A DNA stretch of 64,000 nt from Clostridium estertheticum (GTDB taxonomy: Bacteria; Bacillota; Clostridia; Clostridiales; Clostridiaceae): NCBI RefSeq assembly GCF_011065935.2, contig NZ_JAAMNH020000001.1:393001-457000 (forward strand), written 5' to 3'. The translations under genes and the position numbers were made by a program. A model generated the notes under the pieces. It was given only the letters and a program-made list of their open reading frames with translations, had not been told where the DNA came from and did no database searches. This document shows, piece by piece, positions 55,354 to 63,359 of the stretch; the first letter of the stretch is position 1; the number at the start of each line of letters is the position of its first letter.

Positions 55354-55403
55354 AAATAATGAGTATATGATTATTGTGAATAATTGTATGCTCATTATTT
55401 ATT
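55354..55403 (+). terminator. Terminator after the pseudo-receiver gene
   Basis: AAATAATGAG (55354-55363) pairs with CTCATTATTT (55391-55400). Confidence 0.65.
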
Positions 55404-55584
55404 TGAACCAATGTATCATAATGAAGTATTAACGTGTAAACAATATTTAATGGCTATTTCTACTGAGAAATTGAAGGGATATGCGAAAAAGTGCAGAATA
55501 TATTTAATATACAGAAAATAAAAATAATAATAATATTTAAAGTAGGTACATAACACAATATTGTTAACACAGGAGGATACAGAT

Positions 55585-57612
55585 ATGATTAATAATTTTG
55601 AAATCGAACAGGCTATGACTATTAAGATAGATGATGAACTACCAAGTATGCCTGAATTTGCACCAGAAATTAGAAGAGCTCCAGACAGAGGATTTACCCT
55701 TTCAAAAGAGCAAGCAGAGCTGGCTCTTAAAAATGCACTTCGCTATATTCCAGAAAAACATCATGCAGTGCTGGCACCAGAGTTTATGGAGGAATTAATT
55801 ACAAAAGGAAGAATATATGGATACCGTTATAGACCTCAAGGCCGCATTTATGGAAAATCCATAAATGAATATAGTGGTAATTGCTTAGAGGGCATGGCTT
55901 TTCAAGTTATGATTGATAATAATTTAGATTCAGACATAGCGTTATACCCTTATGAATTAGTAACCTATGGCGAAACGGGACAGGTATGTCAAAATTGGAT
56001 GCAGTATACACTGATAAAAAAATATTTAGAAAATTTAACGGAGAATCAAACTCTTGTACTAGAGTCAGGACATCCACTTGGACTTTTTAAATCATCACCG
56101 CAATCGCCAAGAGTTATTATAACTAATGGGCTTATGATAGGAATGTTTGATAATCCAAAGGATTGGCATGTAGCAACTCAGCTTGGAGTTGCAAACTATG
56201 GCCAAATGACAGCAGGAGGATGGATGTACATTGGACCACAAGGGATAGTACATGGGACATTTAATACATTACTTAATGCAGGGAGATTGAAACTTGGAAT
56301 ACCAGACGATGGTGATTTAACAGGTAGAACATTTATAACTTCTGGACTTGGTGGAATGAGTGGGGCTCAACCTAAAGCTATAGAAATTGCGAATGGTATT
56401 GGAATTATAGCAGAAGTTGATTATTCAAGAATTAAAACAAGGCTCGATCAAGGGTGGGTAAATATTGCCTCAGATAACCTTAAAGAGATATTTAATATTG
56501 TGGCAGAAAAAATAGAAAAGAAAGAGTGTATTTCTATTGCTTACCACGGAAATATAGTGGATCTGCTCCAATATGTGGTAGATAAAAACATAAAGATAGA
56601 TTTATTATCAGACCAAACCTCTTGCCATGCACCGTATGATGGAGGATATGCACCACAAGGTGTGACCTTTGAAGAAAGAACAAGACTATTAAAAGAAGAC
56701 AGAGATAAATTTATAAAGCTAGTTGATAAAACCTTGATTAAACATTTTGAGCTAGTTAAGCTAATGGTAGATAGAGGGACATATTTCTTTGATTATGGAA
56801 ATTCCTTTATGAAAGCTATTTATGATGCAGGTGCTATAGAAATATCCAAGAATGGTATTGATGAGAAAGATGGATTTATATTTCCATCTTATGTAGAAGA
56901 TATAATGGGACCAATGCTTTTTGACTATGGTTATGGGCCTTTTAGATGGGTTTGCTTAAGTGGAAATCATGAAGATTTAGTAAAGACTGATAAGGCGGCT
57001 ATGGGATGTATTGATCCAAATAGGCGTGGACAGGACAGAGACAATTATATTTGGATAAGAGATGCAGAAAAGAATAAATTGGTAGTTGGAACCCAGGCTA
57101 GAATACTTTATCAAGATGCACAAGGAAGAATAGATATTGCCTTGAAATTCAATGATATGGTACGGAAAGGAGAAGTTGGACCTATAATGCTGGGGAGAGA
57201 TCACCATGATGTAAGTGGAACTGATTCTCCATTTAGAGAAACTTCTAATATAAAAGATGGTAGTAACGTAATGGCAGACATGGCAGTTCAATGTTTTGCA
57301 GGAAATGCTGCTAGAGGTATGAGTTTAATTGCTCTTCATAATGGCGGAGGGGTAGGAATTGGAAAATCTATTAATGGTGGTTTTGGGCTTGTACTTGATG
57401 GCAGTGAAAGAATAGATAGTGTTATAAAGTCATCAATGGCTTGGGATGTTATGGGTGGAGTGGCTAGGCGTGCTTGGGCCAGAAATCCACACTCAATAGA
57501 AACAAGCATAGATTACAACAAGAAAAATGCTAACATTGATCATATTACATTGCCATACTTAACAGATGATGCAATCATCTCAAAAGTTATAGAGGATGTT
57601 TTTAATAAATAA
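55585..57612 (+). CDS. hutU: Urocanate hydratase
   Basis: The 675-residue NAD+-dependent enzyme hydrates urocanate to imidazolonepropionate, the second step of histidine breakdown. Seen: TYGETGQVCQNWMQYTLIKK, ESGHPLGLF, NGLMIGMFDN, QLGVANYGQMTAGGWMYIGP, the GGMSGAQPKA dinucleotide loop and the C-terminal GGGVGIGKSINGGFG. It is longer than the ~555-residue pseudomonad form, matching the long class. The start is ATG 55585 behind AGGAGG; a TTG at 55561 lies upstream of that site. No other hut gene is in the window. Confidence 0.95.
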   Translation: MINNFEIEQAMTIKIDDELPSMPEFAPEIRRAPDRGFTLSKEQAELALKNALRYIPEKHHAVLAPEFMEELITKGRIYGYRYRPQGRIYGKSINEYSGNCLEGMAFQVMIDNNLDSDIALYPYELVTYGETGQVCQNWMQYTLIKKYLENLTENQTLVLESGHPLGLFKSSPQSPRVIITNGLMIGMFDNPKDWHVATQLGVANYGQMTAGGWMYIGPQGIVHGTFNTLLNAGRLKLGIPDDGDLTGRTFITSGLGGMSGAQPKAIEIANGIGIIAEVDYSRIKTRLDQGWVNIASDNLKEIFNIVAEKIEKKECISIAYHGNIVDLLQYVVDKNIKIDLLSDQTSCHAPYDGGYAPQGVTFEERTRLLKEDRDKFIKLVDKTLIKHFELVKLMVDRGTYFFDYGNSFMKAIYDAGAIEISKNGIDEKDGFIFPSYVEDIMGPMLFDYGYGPFRWVCLSGNHEDLVKTDKAAMGCIDPNRRGQDRDNYIWIRDAEKNKLVVGTQARILYQDAQGRIDIALKFNDMVRKGEVGPIMLGRDHHDVSGTDSPFRETSNIKDGSNVMADMAVQCFAGNAARGMSLIALHNGGGVGIGKSINGGFGLVLDGSERIDSVIKSSMAWDVMGGVARRAWARNPHSIETSIDYNKKNANIDHITLPYLTDDAIISKVIEDVFNK

Positions 57613-57670
57613 TAAAAATTTAAACAAATACCTGATGATTTTGTTAAACTTATTTTAAAATAGTAAAAAA

Positions 57671-57712
57671 TAACACAACGCATAATTAATTTTATACGTT
57701 GTGTTATTTTTA
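57671..57712 (+). terminator. Terminator after hutU
   Basis: TAACACAACG (57671-57680) pairs with CGTTGTGTTA (57697-57706), followed by TTTTTAT. Confidence 0.9.
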
Positions 57713-57871
57713 TGTTAAATTATTTCGATTTTCTCCTCCAGCCATTTTATTATTTCTTGATGCGGTTAATATTGTGGGTGGAAAACTTTTGAGCTTTTCG
57801 TAATCCAATGAGTATTTTGTTGGATCTTCTTTTTCAGAAAAATTGGGTTGTCTAAATGAAAATTTTAACAT
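57710..57871 (-). CDS. Possible 53-aa ORF or gene remnant
   Basis: An uninterrupted minus-strand frame of 53 residues, from ATG 57871 to TAA 57710, includes a protein-like stretch (NFSEKEDPTKYSLDYEKLKS, then FPPTILTASRNNKMAGGEN). It has no Shine-Dalgarno sequence, and its stop lies in the hutU terminator T-run. The composition is unlike random AT-rich DNA, so it could be a small gene or a fragment of a decayed larger one. A weak similarity to the end region of alpha/beta hydrolases (DYEKLKSFPPT) was noticed but is not reliable. Confidence 0.35.
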   Translation of the reverse strand: MLKFSFRQPNFSEKEDPTKYSLDYEKLKSFPPTILTASRNNKMAGGENRNNLT

Positions 57872-57992
57872 ATAGAAATTGTGTTAAATATAATACATTC
57901 TAGTTGATACACTAATATAAGTGGGGTATAATAGTGTGTGTTTCAATGATTAAAAAAGTAATTATTCTTATGACTATAAGAGGAGCAAAATT

Positions 57993-59093
57993 ATGACTAT
58001 CCATGAGAAAAAAATAAAAAAAATTTTCAAGCTATTCATTATTGCTTTGTGTTTAGTTTTAAGCATATTTGCTCTAGTGGCAGGTTCAAGTAAGATGTGG
58101 AAACACAGTGAAAATAAAGTAATTTTACCAAGTAAAAATACTGAGGGTAAGAACGAAGAGCAAGTAGTTGTTAATAGTAAAATAACAAAGATAGCATTTG
58201 AAAAGAATAACAATGTTTATCTTTATGATGAAATAAATGGACAAATTAAATCAATAGGGGATAATTCAAAATCCAAGGATTTATTAAAACTCTCTCCAGA
58301 TAAAACAAAAATAGTATTTAGGTATTATAATCAAGAAAAAGCAATATATCCACCACATGTAATTATTTATAACATTAAAACTGAAAGTCTAACAGATATT
58401 GTTATAGATAATAAAAATGTCCAACAAATTATCGATTTGAAATGGATAGATAATGTGAATATTTTGGTCACAGGTCACATTAACCCCTCACTTTCAGGAT
58501 ATGCGGTATACAATATTAAAAATAAAGAGGAATTAATATCTTGTGTGGGTACTATAAGGGATGTTACTATAGATAAAAAAAATATTCTTTATAGCAGTAC
58601 ACCTCATATATTTCCAGCACCAAAAGCTAATTTATTCCTTAATGGTAATAAGATTTTTGAGGCGAGTAACGATAAAGAAGAAATATTTGATGGTGTGATA
58701 TCTAAAGATGGAAAGATGATTGCATTTAGAAGTTCGGTGGCAAATTCAGCAGATCCAAAGGGTGAAGTAAGTGCATATCTTAATATAGTTAAAGTTAATA
58801 ATGATAATAAATCCATAAGCAATTTAAAGAAGATAAGCATAAGTAGTGATACAACTGGAGATCTAGAATTTGACGATAAAAATAATATAAGTATTGTAGG
58901 TAATGAATTTATATACAAATTAAAAGATGATAATCTTATTAAGATAGAGAATTCGACTCCAAAGAAACTAGAACTCTCTGATCAACAGCTTAAAAAATTT
59001 AAACAAGTTTTGGCTAAAGAATTTCCTAAGGATTCTATTTCAGAAATAACCTTATTAGAGGATATTGATATATATGATATGGAAACTTTTTAA
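57993..59093 (+). CDS. Membrane-anchored beta-propeller-like protein
   Basis: The 366-residue protein has one N-terminal membrane helix (about 12-30) and an extracytoplasmic region built of repeated beta strands (KIAFEKNNNVYLYDEINGQI, LKLSPDKTKIVFRYYN, DGVISKDGKMIAFRSS). The pattern SPDxxKIxF followed by short blades resembles TolB/WD40-like propellers of peptide-sensing or polysaccharide-linked proteins. It has no catalytic triad that can be assigned. It starts behind AGAGGAG. The function is unknown. Confidence 0.7.
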   Translation: MTIHEKKIKKIFKLFIIALCLVLSIFALVAGSSKMWKHSENKVILPSKNTEGKNEEQVVVNSKITKIAFEKNNNVYLYDEINGQIKSIGDNSKSKDLLKLSPDKTKIVFRYYNQEKAIYPPHVIIYNIKTESLTDIVIDNKNVQQIIDLKWIDNVNILVTGHINPSLSGYAVYNIKNKEELISCVGTIRDVTIDKKNILYSSTPHIFPAPKANLFLNGNKIFEASNDKEEIFDGVISKDGKMIAFRSSVANSADPKGEVSAYLNIVKVNNDNKSISNLKKISISSDTTGDLEFDDKNNISIVGNEFIYKLKDDNLIKIENSTPKKLELSDQQLKKFKQVLAKEFPKDSISEITLLEDIDIYDMETF

Positions 59094-59227
59094 ATTTTGA
59101 AAAATTATATAGAAACTAAACAGTAGAGTTTATTTTCATGAGCATATAAAATATTGTTAACAAATATTTAAAAATTTGGTATAATAACCTTAAGAGTTTT
59201 GGAAAAAAATATGGAAGAAGGGTTATT

Positions 59228-59659
59228 ATGAAAAAGAATAATACTTATAGGGCTCAAAATACAAAAACCCATGTAAAGTCTCAACCAATGTCTATACCAA
59301 AATCTATACCAAAATTAATAGGTAGCAAATTAGCTATGTTACTGGGCATTATTATACCAATAGCTGCATTGATAGGTTACTCTATGAATATGAATTTTTT
59401 CTCTATTGCAAGAATTCTATCAGCTTTTGTTTTAATTATAAGTATAGCTGCTTATTTAAAAGAAGAAGTTATTTATCCTAATCCTAAAGCAGTACAACAT
59501 GATAATACATTAACCACAAAGAAACTTTTAATAAACAAAAAACCTAGCAAAAGCTTTTCTTTTTCACTGAAAAAAGGAACGGTTCAAGTGGTATTATCTA
59601 TGATAATAATTATATTATGTACTTATTTAGGACAAGTTATATATAAATCAATTGGATAA
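59228..59659 (+). CDS. Small membrane protein, unknown
   Basis: The 143-residue protein has a polar, Lys/Pro-rich N-terminus with a short repeat (SIPKSIPKLIG), two hydrophobic segments (about 35-53 and 58-77), a polar linker (80-115) and a third hydrophobic segment (about 120-140). Basic residues flank the helices. It starts behind AGAAGGG and is followed by two terminator-like hairpins. It is not recognised as a member of a named family. It is a single-gene unit between the propeller-like protein and the DUF2087 gene. Confidence 0.7.
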   Translation: MKKNNTYRAQNTKTHVKSQPMSIPKSIPKLIGSKLAMLLGIIIPIAALIGYSMNMNFFSIARILSAFVLIISIAAYLKEEVIYPNPKAVQHDNTLTTKKLLINKKPSKSFSFSLKKGTVQVVLSMIIIILCTYLGQVIYKSIG

Positions 59660-59690
59660 TTAAAATAATACGCATTTAGGTTCACTATTT

Positions 59691-59745
59691 AGGCATCATC
59701 AAAAGATAGGCTAGTATAATGACTAGTTATTTTTTGATGATGCCT
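59691..59745 (+). repeat. CTAG-type hairpin repeat, copy R3, acting as terminator
   Basis: AGGCATCATCAAAA pairs with TTTTTTGATGATGCCT; the core GGCTAGTATAATGACTAGTT is shared with R1 and R2. TTTT follows, so this copy is a good intrinsic terminator for the gene at 59228. Confidence 0.75.
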
Positions 59746-59771
59746 TTTATCAAGTTAAAAGATATAAGTAA

Positions 59772-59806
59772 CTATCAAAGGGTAAAAAACCTTTTGATAG
59801 CTTTTT
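59772..59806 (+). terminator. Second hairpin terminator
   Basis: CTATCAAAGGGT (59772-59783) pairs with ACCTTTTGATAG (59789-59800), loop AAAAA, then CTTTTT. Confidence 0.75.
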
Positions 59807-59956
59807 AAATTAAAGGTAATTGTAAACAATAAATTTTATTATCTATAAATAAATAAACAATAATTAAAATGGTTTACAAATATAAAATAGTGGAATATAA
59901 TGTATTATATAAGTTTATAGTAAATAAACAAGTTAAGCTAGAAGGATGGGATTAAT

Positions 59957-60715
59957 ATGGATATTTCAAAATTGTTTTGGGCTTCATCTGTAGAGGATAT
60001 GTCTAAAGGGTATATTTATGATGAAATTTCAGAAAATTATATTTGCCTTATTTGTGGAGAGAAATTCACTAGAGGACTTATATTTAATGATGGGGGAGTA
60101 CTTATGGAAGCTGCCATGGCTGCTTCGGTTCATATAGATAAAGTTCACGGAGGTGTTTTTGAATATTTATTGTCACTAGATAAAAAGTATACAGGGTTAT
60201 CAGAGGTTCAAAGTAAGATTTTAGAATATTTTCATAAGGGGTATAGTGATAAAGAGATTGTGAAACTAGAGGGGGATGGTAGTGAATCAACTATCAGAAA
60301 TCACAGATTTAAATTAAGAGAAAAAGAAAAACAAGCAAAAACCTTTTTAGCTTTGATGACATTACTTTCAAAAAATGATGCGGATGATAACGATAATAAA
60401 TTGGTGCAAATTCATAGGAGGGCAACTATGGTGGATGAGAGATATACAATTACCGAAATAGAAAAAGAAAATATTATTAAAAATTATATTGTAAATGATA
60501 AAATAGTTAAGATACCAAGGGCTGAAAAGAAAAAGATCATTATTCTTCAGTATTTGTTACAAAAATTTCAGCAAAATAAGAGATATACAGAAAAGGAAGT
60601 CAATGAAATTATAAAATCCATGCATGAAGATTATGCAGCTCTTCGTAGATATTTAATTCAATATGGATTTATGGATAGAGAGGACAATGGTAGTGCTTAT
60701 TGGATAAATGACTAA
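59957..60715 (+). CDS. DUF2087 protein with zinc finger and LuxR-type helix
   Basis: The 252-residue protein has an N-terminal zinc-finger-like pair (ICLICGEKF with distal HIDKVHGG), a LuxR/GerE-type helix-turn-helix (about 80-115: LSEVQSKILEYFHKGYSDKE, then SESTIRNHRFKLREKEKQ) and a C-terminal DUF2087 domain (about 175-250; PRAEKKKIIILQYLLQKFQ, DYAALRRYLIQYGFMDRE). DUF2087 often occurs with transcription regulators. It is probably a DNA-binding regulator in an operon with the acetyltransferase 14 bases downstream. The ligand and targets are unknown. Confidence 0.82.
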   Translation: MDISKLFWASSVEDMSKGYIYDEISENYICLICGEKFTRGLIFNDGGVLMEAAMAASVHIDKVHGGVFEYLLSLDKKYTGLSEVQSKILEYFHKGYSDKEIVKLEGDGSESTIRNHRFKLREKEKQAKTFLALMTLLSKNDADDNDNKLVQIHRRATMVDERYTITEIEKENIIKNYIVNDKIVKIPRAEKKKIIILQYLLQKFQQNKRYTEKEVNEIIKSMHEDYAALRRYLIQYGFMDREDNGSAYWIND

Positions 60716-60729
60716 AAGGGGATGAGTGA

Positions 60730-61620
60730 ATGGAGATTAAGGAATTTAAAGTAATATCCTCTCAGCAAAGAAAGGAATTATATAATTTCATAAAAAGTAC
60801 GGATTCGACTTATAATAAAAGCTATTTAGAAATGACTAGAATATATGAAAGTGATACTTTTAATGATGGGAACACCGTTTTTATAATATTTCAAAAAGGC
60901 CAAATTAAAGGAAGTTTAGCCTTAATAACCAAGGAAATCAGTGTTAGAGGAGAGGCATTTATTACAGATATATATGTTAAAAAAGAAAATGCAGAGATAT
61001 TTTTAAATTTTTTGATTAAAAAAATAGTTGAATATTGCAATATGTGTAGTGCTATAAGTATAAAAATTGGTATTCGTGAAAGTGAAAAACACCTTATTCC
61101 ATATATTAATAAATTTGAATTTAGTCATATTTATGATGCGGTGGTCATAGGATATAGAGGAGATAAAAATACGAGTTTGAAATTAAACAAGGATATGGAA
61201 CTTAGGCCTCTTTGTATTTCAAATTCACAGGAGTACATGAATATTCATAATGAAGCTTTTAAAAATAGTCCTAATGGAGGAACTATAGATGAGGTAGAAG
61301 TAAAAGATTATATAGTTCAATATGCTAACAATGAAGATTTGATTGGAATATGTTTTTTTAATAAAAAACCCTGTGGTATATATGAACTTTCCAATGATGG
61401 AAACATAGGATGGATTGATTCATTAGCAATTACACCTAGCTTCCAACACATGGGATTAGGTAAATTATTATTAGTTAAATGTATTAATAAGCTATATGAA
61501 AAAAAATTAGATGAGATTAAACTTTTAGTAATTACATCCAATGAAATTGCAATGGCCATGTATAGAGATATGGGATTCGATCTGGAATGTGTATTTTCTT
61601 ATTGGTTTGAAAAAAAATAA
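60730..61620 (+). CDS. Tandem GNAT-family acetyltransferase
   Basis: The 296-residue protein has two GNAT-type halves. The N-terminal half (about 1-145) is divergent and lacks a clear acetyl-CoA loop. The C-terminal half (about 158-296) has a proper one: SLAITPSFQHMGLGKLLLVK and the terminal NEIAMAMYRDMGFDLECVF. It is therefore probably an active acetyltransferase of unknown substrate with a degenerate first domain. It is encoded 14 bases after the DUF2087 regulator and likely in the same transcript. Confidence 0.85.
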   Translation: MEIKEFKVISSQQRKELYNFIKSTDSTYNKSYLEMTRIYESDTFNDGNTVFIIFQKGQIKGSLALITKEISVRGEAFITDIYVKKENAEIFLNFLIKKIVEYCNMCSAISIKIGIRESEKHLIPYINKFEFSHIYDAVVIGYRGDKNTSLKLNKDMELRPLCISNSQEYMNIHNEAFKNSPNGGTIDEVEVKDYIVQYANNEDLIGICFFNKKPCGIYELSNDGNIGWIDSLAITPSFQHMGLGKLLLVKCINKLYEKKLDEIKLLVITSNEIAMAMYRDMGFDLECVFSYWFEKK

Positions 61621-61637
61621 TAATTTTCTGAAAAGTA

Positions 61638-61666
61638 TTGTATTTGAATTATTTACAGATTATAAT
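61638..61666 (+). promoter_or_regulatory. Promoter of the lysine riboswitch transcript
   Basis: TTGTAT (61638-61643), 17-base spacer, TATAAT (61661-61666), about 39 bases before the aptamer. Confidence 0.75.
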
Positions 61667-61704
61667 TATGGCAGAGACGAATAAAATTAAAATTTAATAA
61701 TTCA

Positions 61705-61880
61705 CATAAATAGAGGCGCAGATAAAGAGGTAGTTTTTGAATGATAAGGATAGGAACATCCGATATCAAAAATGAAGTATTCGTTTGCCGAAAGAGTATT
61801 TTGGTTCTTCAACATATTCTTGGGGATAGAGATCAGATTTCTATCACTGCCATAAAGATTTTTATGGAGGGCTATTTATG
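61705..61880 (+). ncRNA. Lysine riboswitch (L-box) aptamer
   Basis: A 176-nt aptamer closed by a perfect 9-bp P1: CATAAATAG (61705-61713) with CTATTTATG (61872-61880). The conserved core is clear: AGGCGC right after P1, TTGCCGAA near 61784, CTTGGGG, the P4 stem GATAGA/TCTATC, CACTGCCA, and the P5 stem CCATAAA/TTTATGG ending in AGGG. These match the known lysine riboswitch consensus. It stands before kal and kce, which are catabolic genes, and not before lysine biosynthesis or uptake genes. Confidence 0.95.
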
Positions 61881-61963
61881 TAATGGAAAAGTAATTTTTC
61901 ATTGCATTAATAGGCTAGCTACTTTTGTTTATTAAGGCACTGAGAATTCAGCGCCTTTTTTTA
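61872..61963 (+). promoter_or_regulatory. Lysine riboswitch expression platform and terminator
   Basis: Three competing helices. (1) The 3' P1 strand extends into 61872-61890, which pairs with 61895-61913 (18 of 19 positions, two G-T). (2) 61903-61912 (TGCATTAATA) pairs with 61930-61939 (TATTAAGGCA), one mismatch. (3) Terminator AAGGCACTGA (61934-61943) with TCAGCGCCTT (61948-61957) and a T-run. Helix 1 excludes P1 and helix 2; helix 2 excludes the terminator. Lysine-stabilised P1 would thus favour helix 2 and readthrough. Confidence 0.75.
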
Positions 61964-62058
61964 TTTTCAAAATAAAATAGAAATAAGGAAGTTGAAAAGA
62001 TAAAAGAGAATTAAGTAGTATAAACATGACAACTACAATAAAAGAGGAGGAAGTTAAA

Positions 62059-62439
62059 ATGAAATCTTTAATCAGATTAAGAATGAGTGCACATGATGCA
62101 CATTATGGTGGAAACTTAGTGGACGGAGCAAGAATGCTTCAATTATTTGGGGATGTAGCTACAGAACTTTTAATTTTAAACGATGGCGATGAGGGGTTAT
62201 TTAAAGCATATGATGCTATAGAATTCTTAGCACCGGTTTATGCAGGCGACTTTATAGAAGCTGTTGGAGAAATAGTGAGTGTAGGAAATTCTTCAAGAAA
62301 AATGATTTTTGAAGCAAGAAAAGTTATAGTACCAAGACCAGAGATTAATGATTCAGCTTGCGATGTATTAGCGGAGCCAATTGTGGTTTGTAGGGCAAGC
62401 GGGACTTGTGTAGTTCTAAAAGACAAACAAAGAAAATAA
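62059..62439 (+). CDS. kal: 3-aminobutyryl-CoA ammonia lyase
   Basis: The 126-residue hotdog-fold enzyme of lysine fermentation removes ammonia from L-3-aminobutyryl-CoA to give crotonyl-CoA. Seen: [20 protein letters not shown] with the active-site Asp region, [18 protein letters not shown] and [16 protein letters not shown]. The start is ATG 62059 behind GAGGAGG; an in-frame ATG at 62026 lies upstream of this site. It is the first gene after the lysine riboswitch and is followed by kce after 61 bases. Confidence 0.93.
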   Translation: MKSLIRLRMSAHDAHYGGNLVDGARMLQLFGDVATELLILNDGDEGLFKAYDAIEFLAPVYAGDFIEAVGEIVSVGNSSRKMIFEARKVIVPRPEINDSACDVLAEPIVVCRASGTCVVLKDKQRK

Positions 62440-62500
62440 TATAAAGCATATAATGTAAACTTTTTCATCTAGTGATTTATATTTTAAAGGGGGATACCAA

Positions 62501-63316
62501 ATGGAAAAATTAATAATTACTGCAGCTATATGTGGAGCAGAAGTTACAAAAGAACATAATCCAAATGTGCCATACACTGTTTTGGAGATAGCAAATGAGG
62601 CTGAAAAAGCATATAGAGCAGGAGCTAGCATTATTCATTTACACGTAAGACAAGATGATGGAACACCTACTCAAGATAGGGAAAGATTTAGTGCCTGCAT
62701 GAAAGCAATTAAAGATAGATGTCCGGATGTAATTGTTCAACCATCAACAGGGGGAGCGGTTGGCATGAGTAATGCAGAAAGATTGCAACCTGTTGATTTA
62801 AGGCCGGAAATGGCAACCTTAGATGCAGGGACTTGTAATTTTGGTGGAGATGACGTATTCGTAAACACTGAAAATACCATTAAAGAATTTGGTGAAAAGA
62901 TGATTGAACTAGGAGTAAAACCAGAAATTGAAGTTTTTGATAAGGGCATGATAGATATGGCTATAAGACTTCAAAAGAAAGGTTTTATAAAAACGCCAAT
63001 GCATTTTAATTTTGTTATGGGCGTAAATGGGGGGATTTCGGCAACTCCTAGAGATTTAGTATTCATGGAGGGAAGCATACCTGCTGGAAGCACTTTCACT
63101 GTATCAGGTATTGGTAGAAGTGAATTCCAAATGGCAGCTATGGCTATTGTTATGGGCGGACATGTAAGAGTTGGATTTGAAGATAATGTGTATATTGAAA
63201 AAGGTATACCAGCTAAATCAAATGCAGAACTCGTGGAAAGAGTAGTTAGACTTGCGAAAGAGCTGGGCAGAGAAATTGCTAGTCCTAAGGAAGCAAGAGA
63301 AATATTAGGTTTATAG
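62501..63316 (+). CDS. kce: 3-keto-5-aminohexanoate cleavage enzyme
   Basis: The 271-residue zinc enzyme of the BKACE (DUF849) family condenses 3-keto-5-aminohexanoate with acetyl-CoA to give 3-aminobutyryl-CoA and acetoacetate. The zinc ligands of the characterised enzyme correspond here to His46 and His48 (IIHLHVRQDDG) and Glu227 (RVGFEDN). Other segments are QPSTGGAVGM and HFNFVMGVNGG. It feeds Kal and the CoA transferase. BKACE paralogues with other substrates exist, but the kal and atoD neighbours support Kce. Confidence 0.95.
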   Translation: MEKLIITAAICGAEVTKEHNPNVPYTVLEIANEAEKAYRAGASIIHLHVRQDDGTPTQDRERFSACMKAIKDRCPDVIVQPSTGGAVGMSNAERLQPVDLRPEMATLDAGTCNFGGDDVFVNTENTIKEFGEKMIELGVKPEIEVFDKGMIDMAIRLQKKGFIKTPMHFNFVMGVNGGISATPRDLVFMEGSIPAGSTFTVSGIGRSEFQMAAMAIVMGGHVRVGFEDNVYIEKGIPAKSNAELVERVVRLAKELGREIASPKEAREILGL

Positions 63317-63359
63317 TGCATTGTTATATCCCCTAGAGGAATACAAGGAGGTATTATTA

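Noticed and set aside
61741..61935. 64-codon plus-strand ORF
   Set aside because: It lies wholly inside the lysine riboswitch aptamer and its expression platform; RNA conservation explains the sequence.
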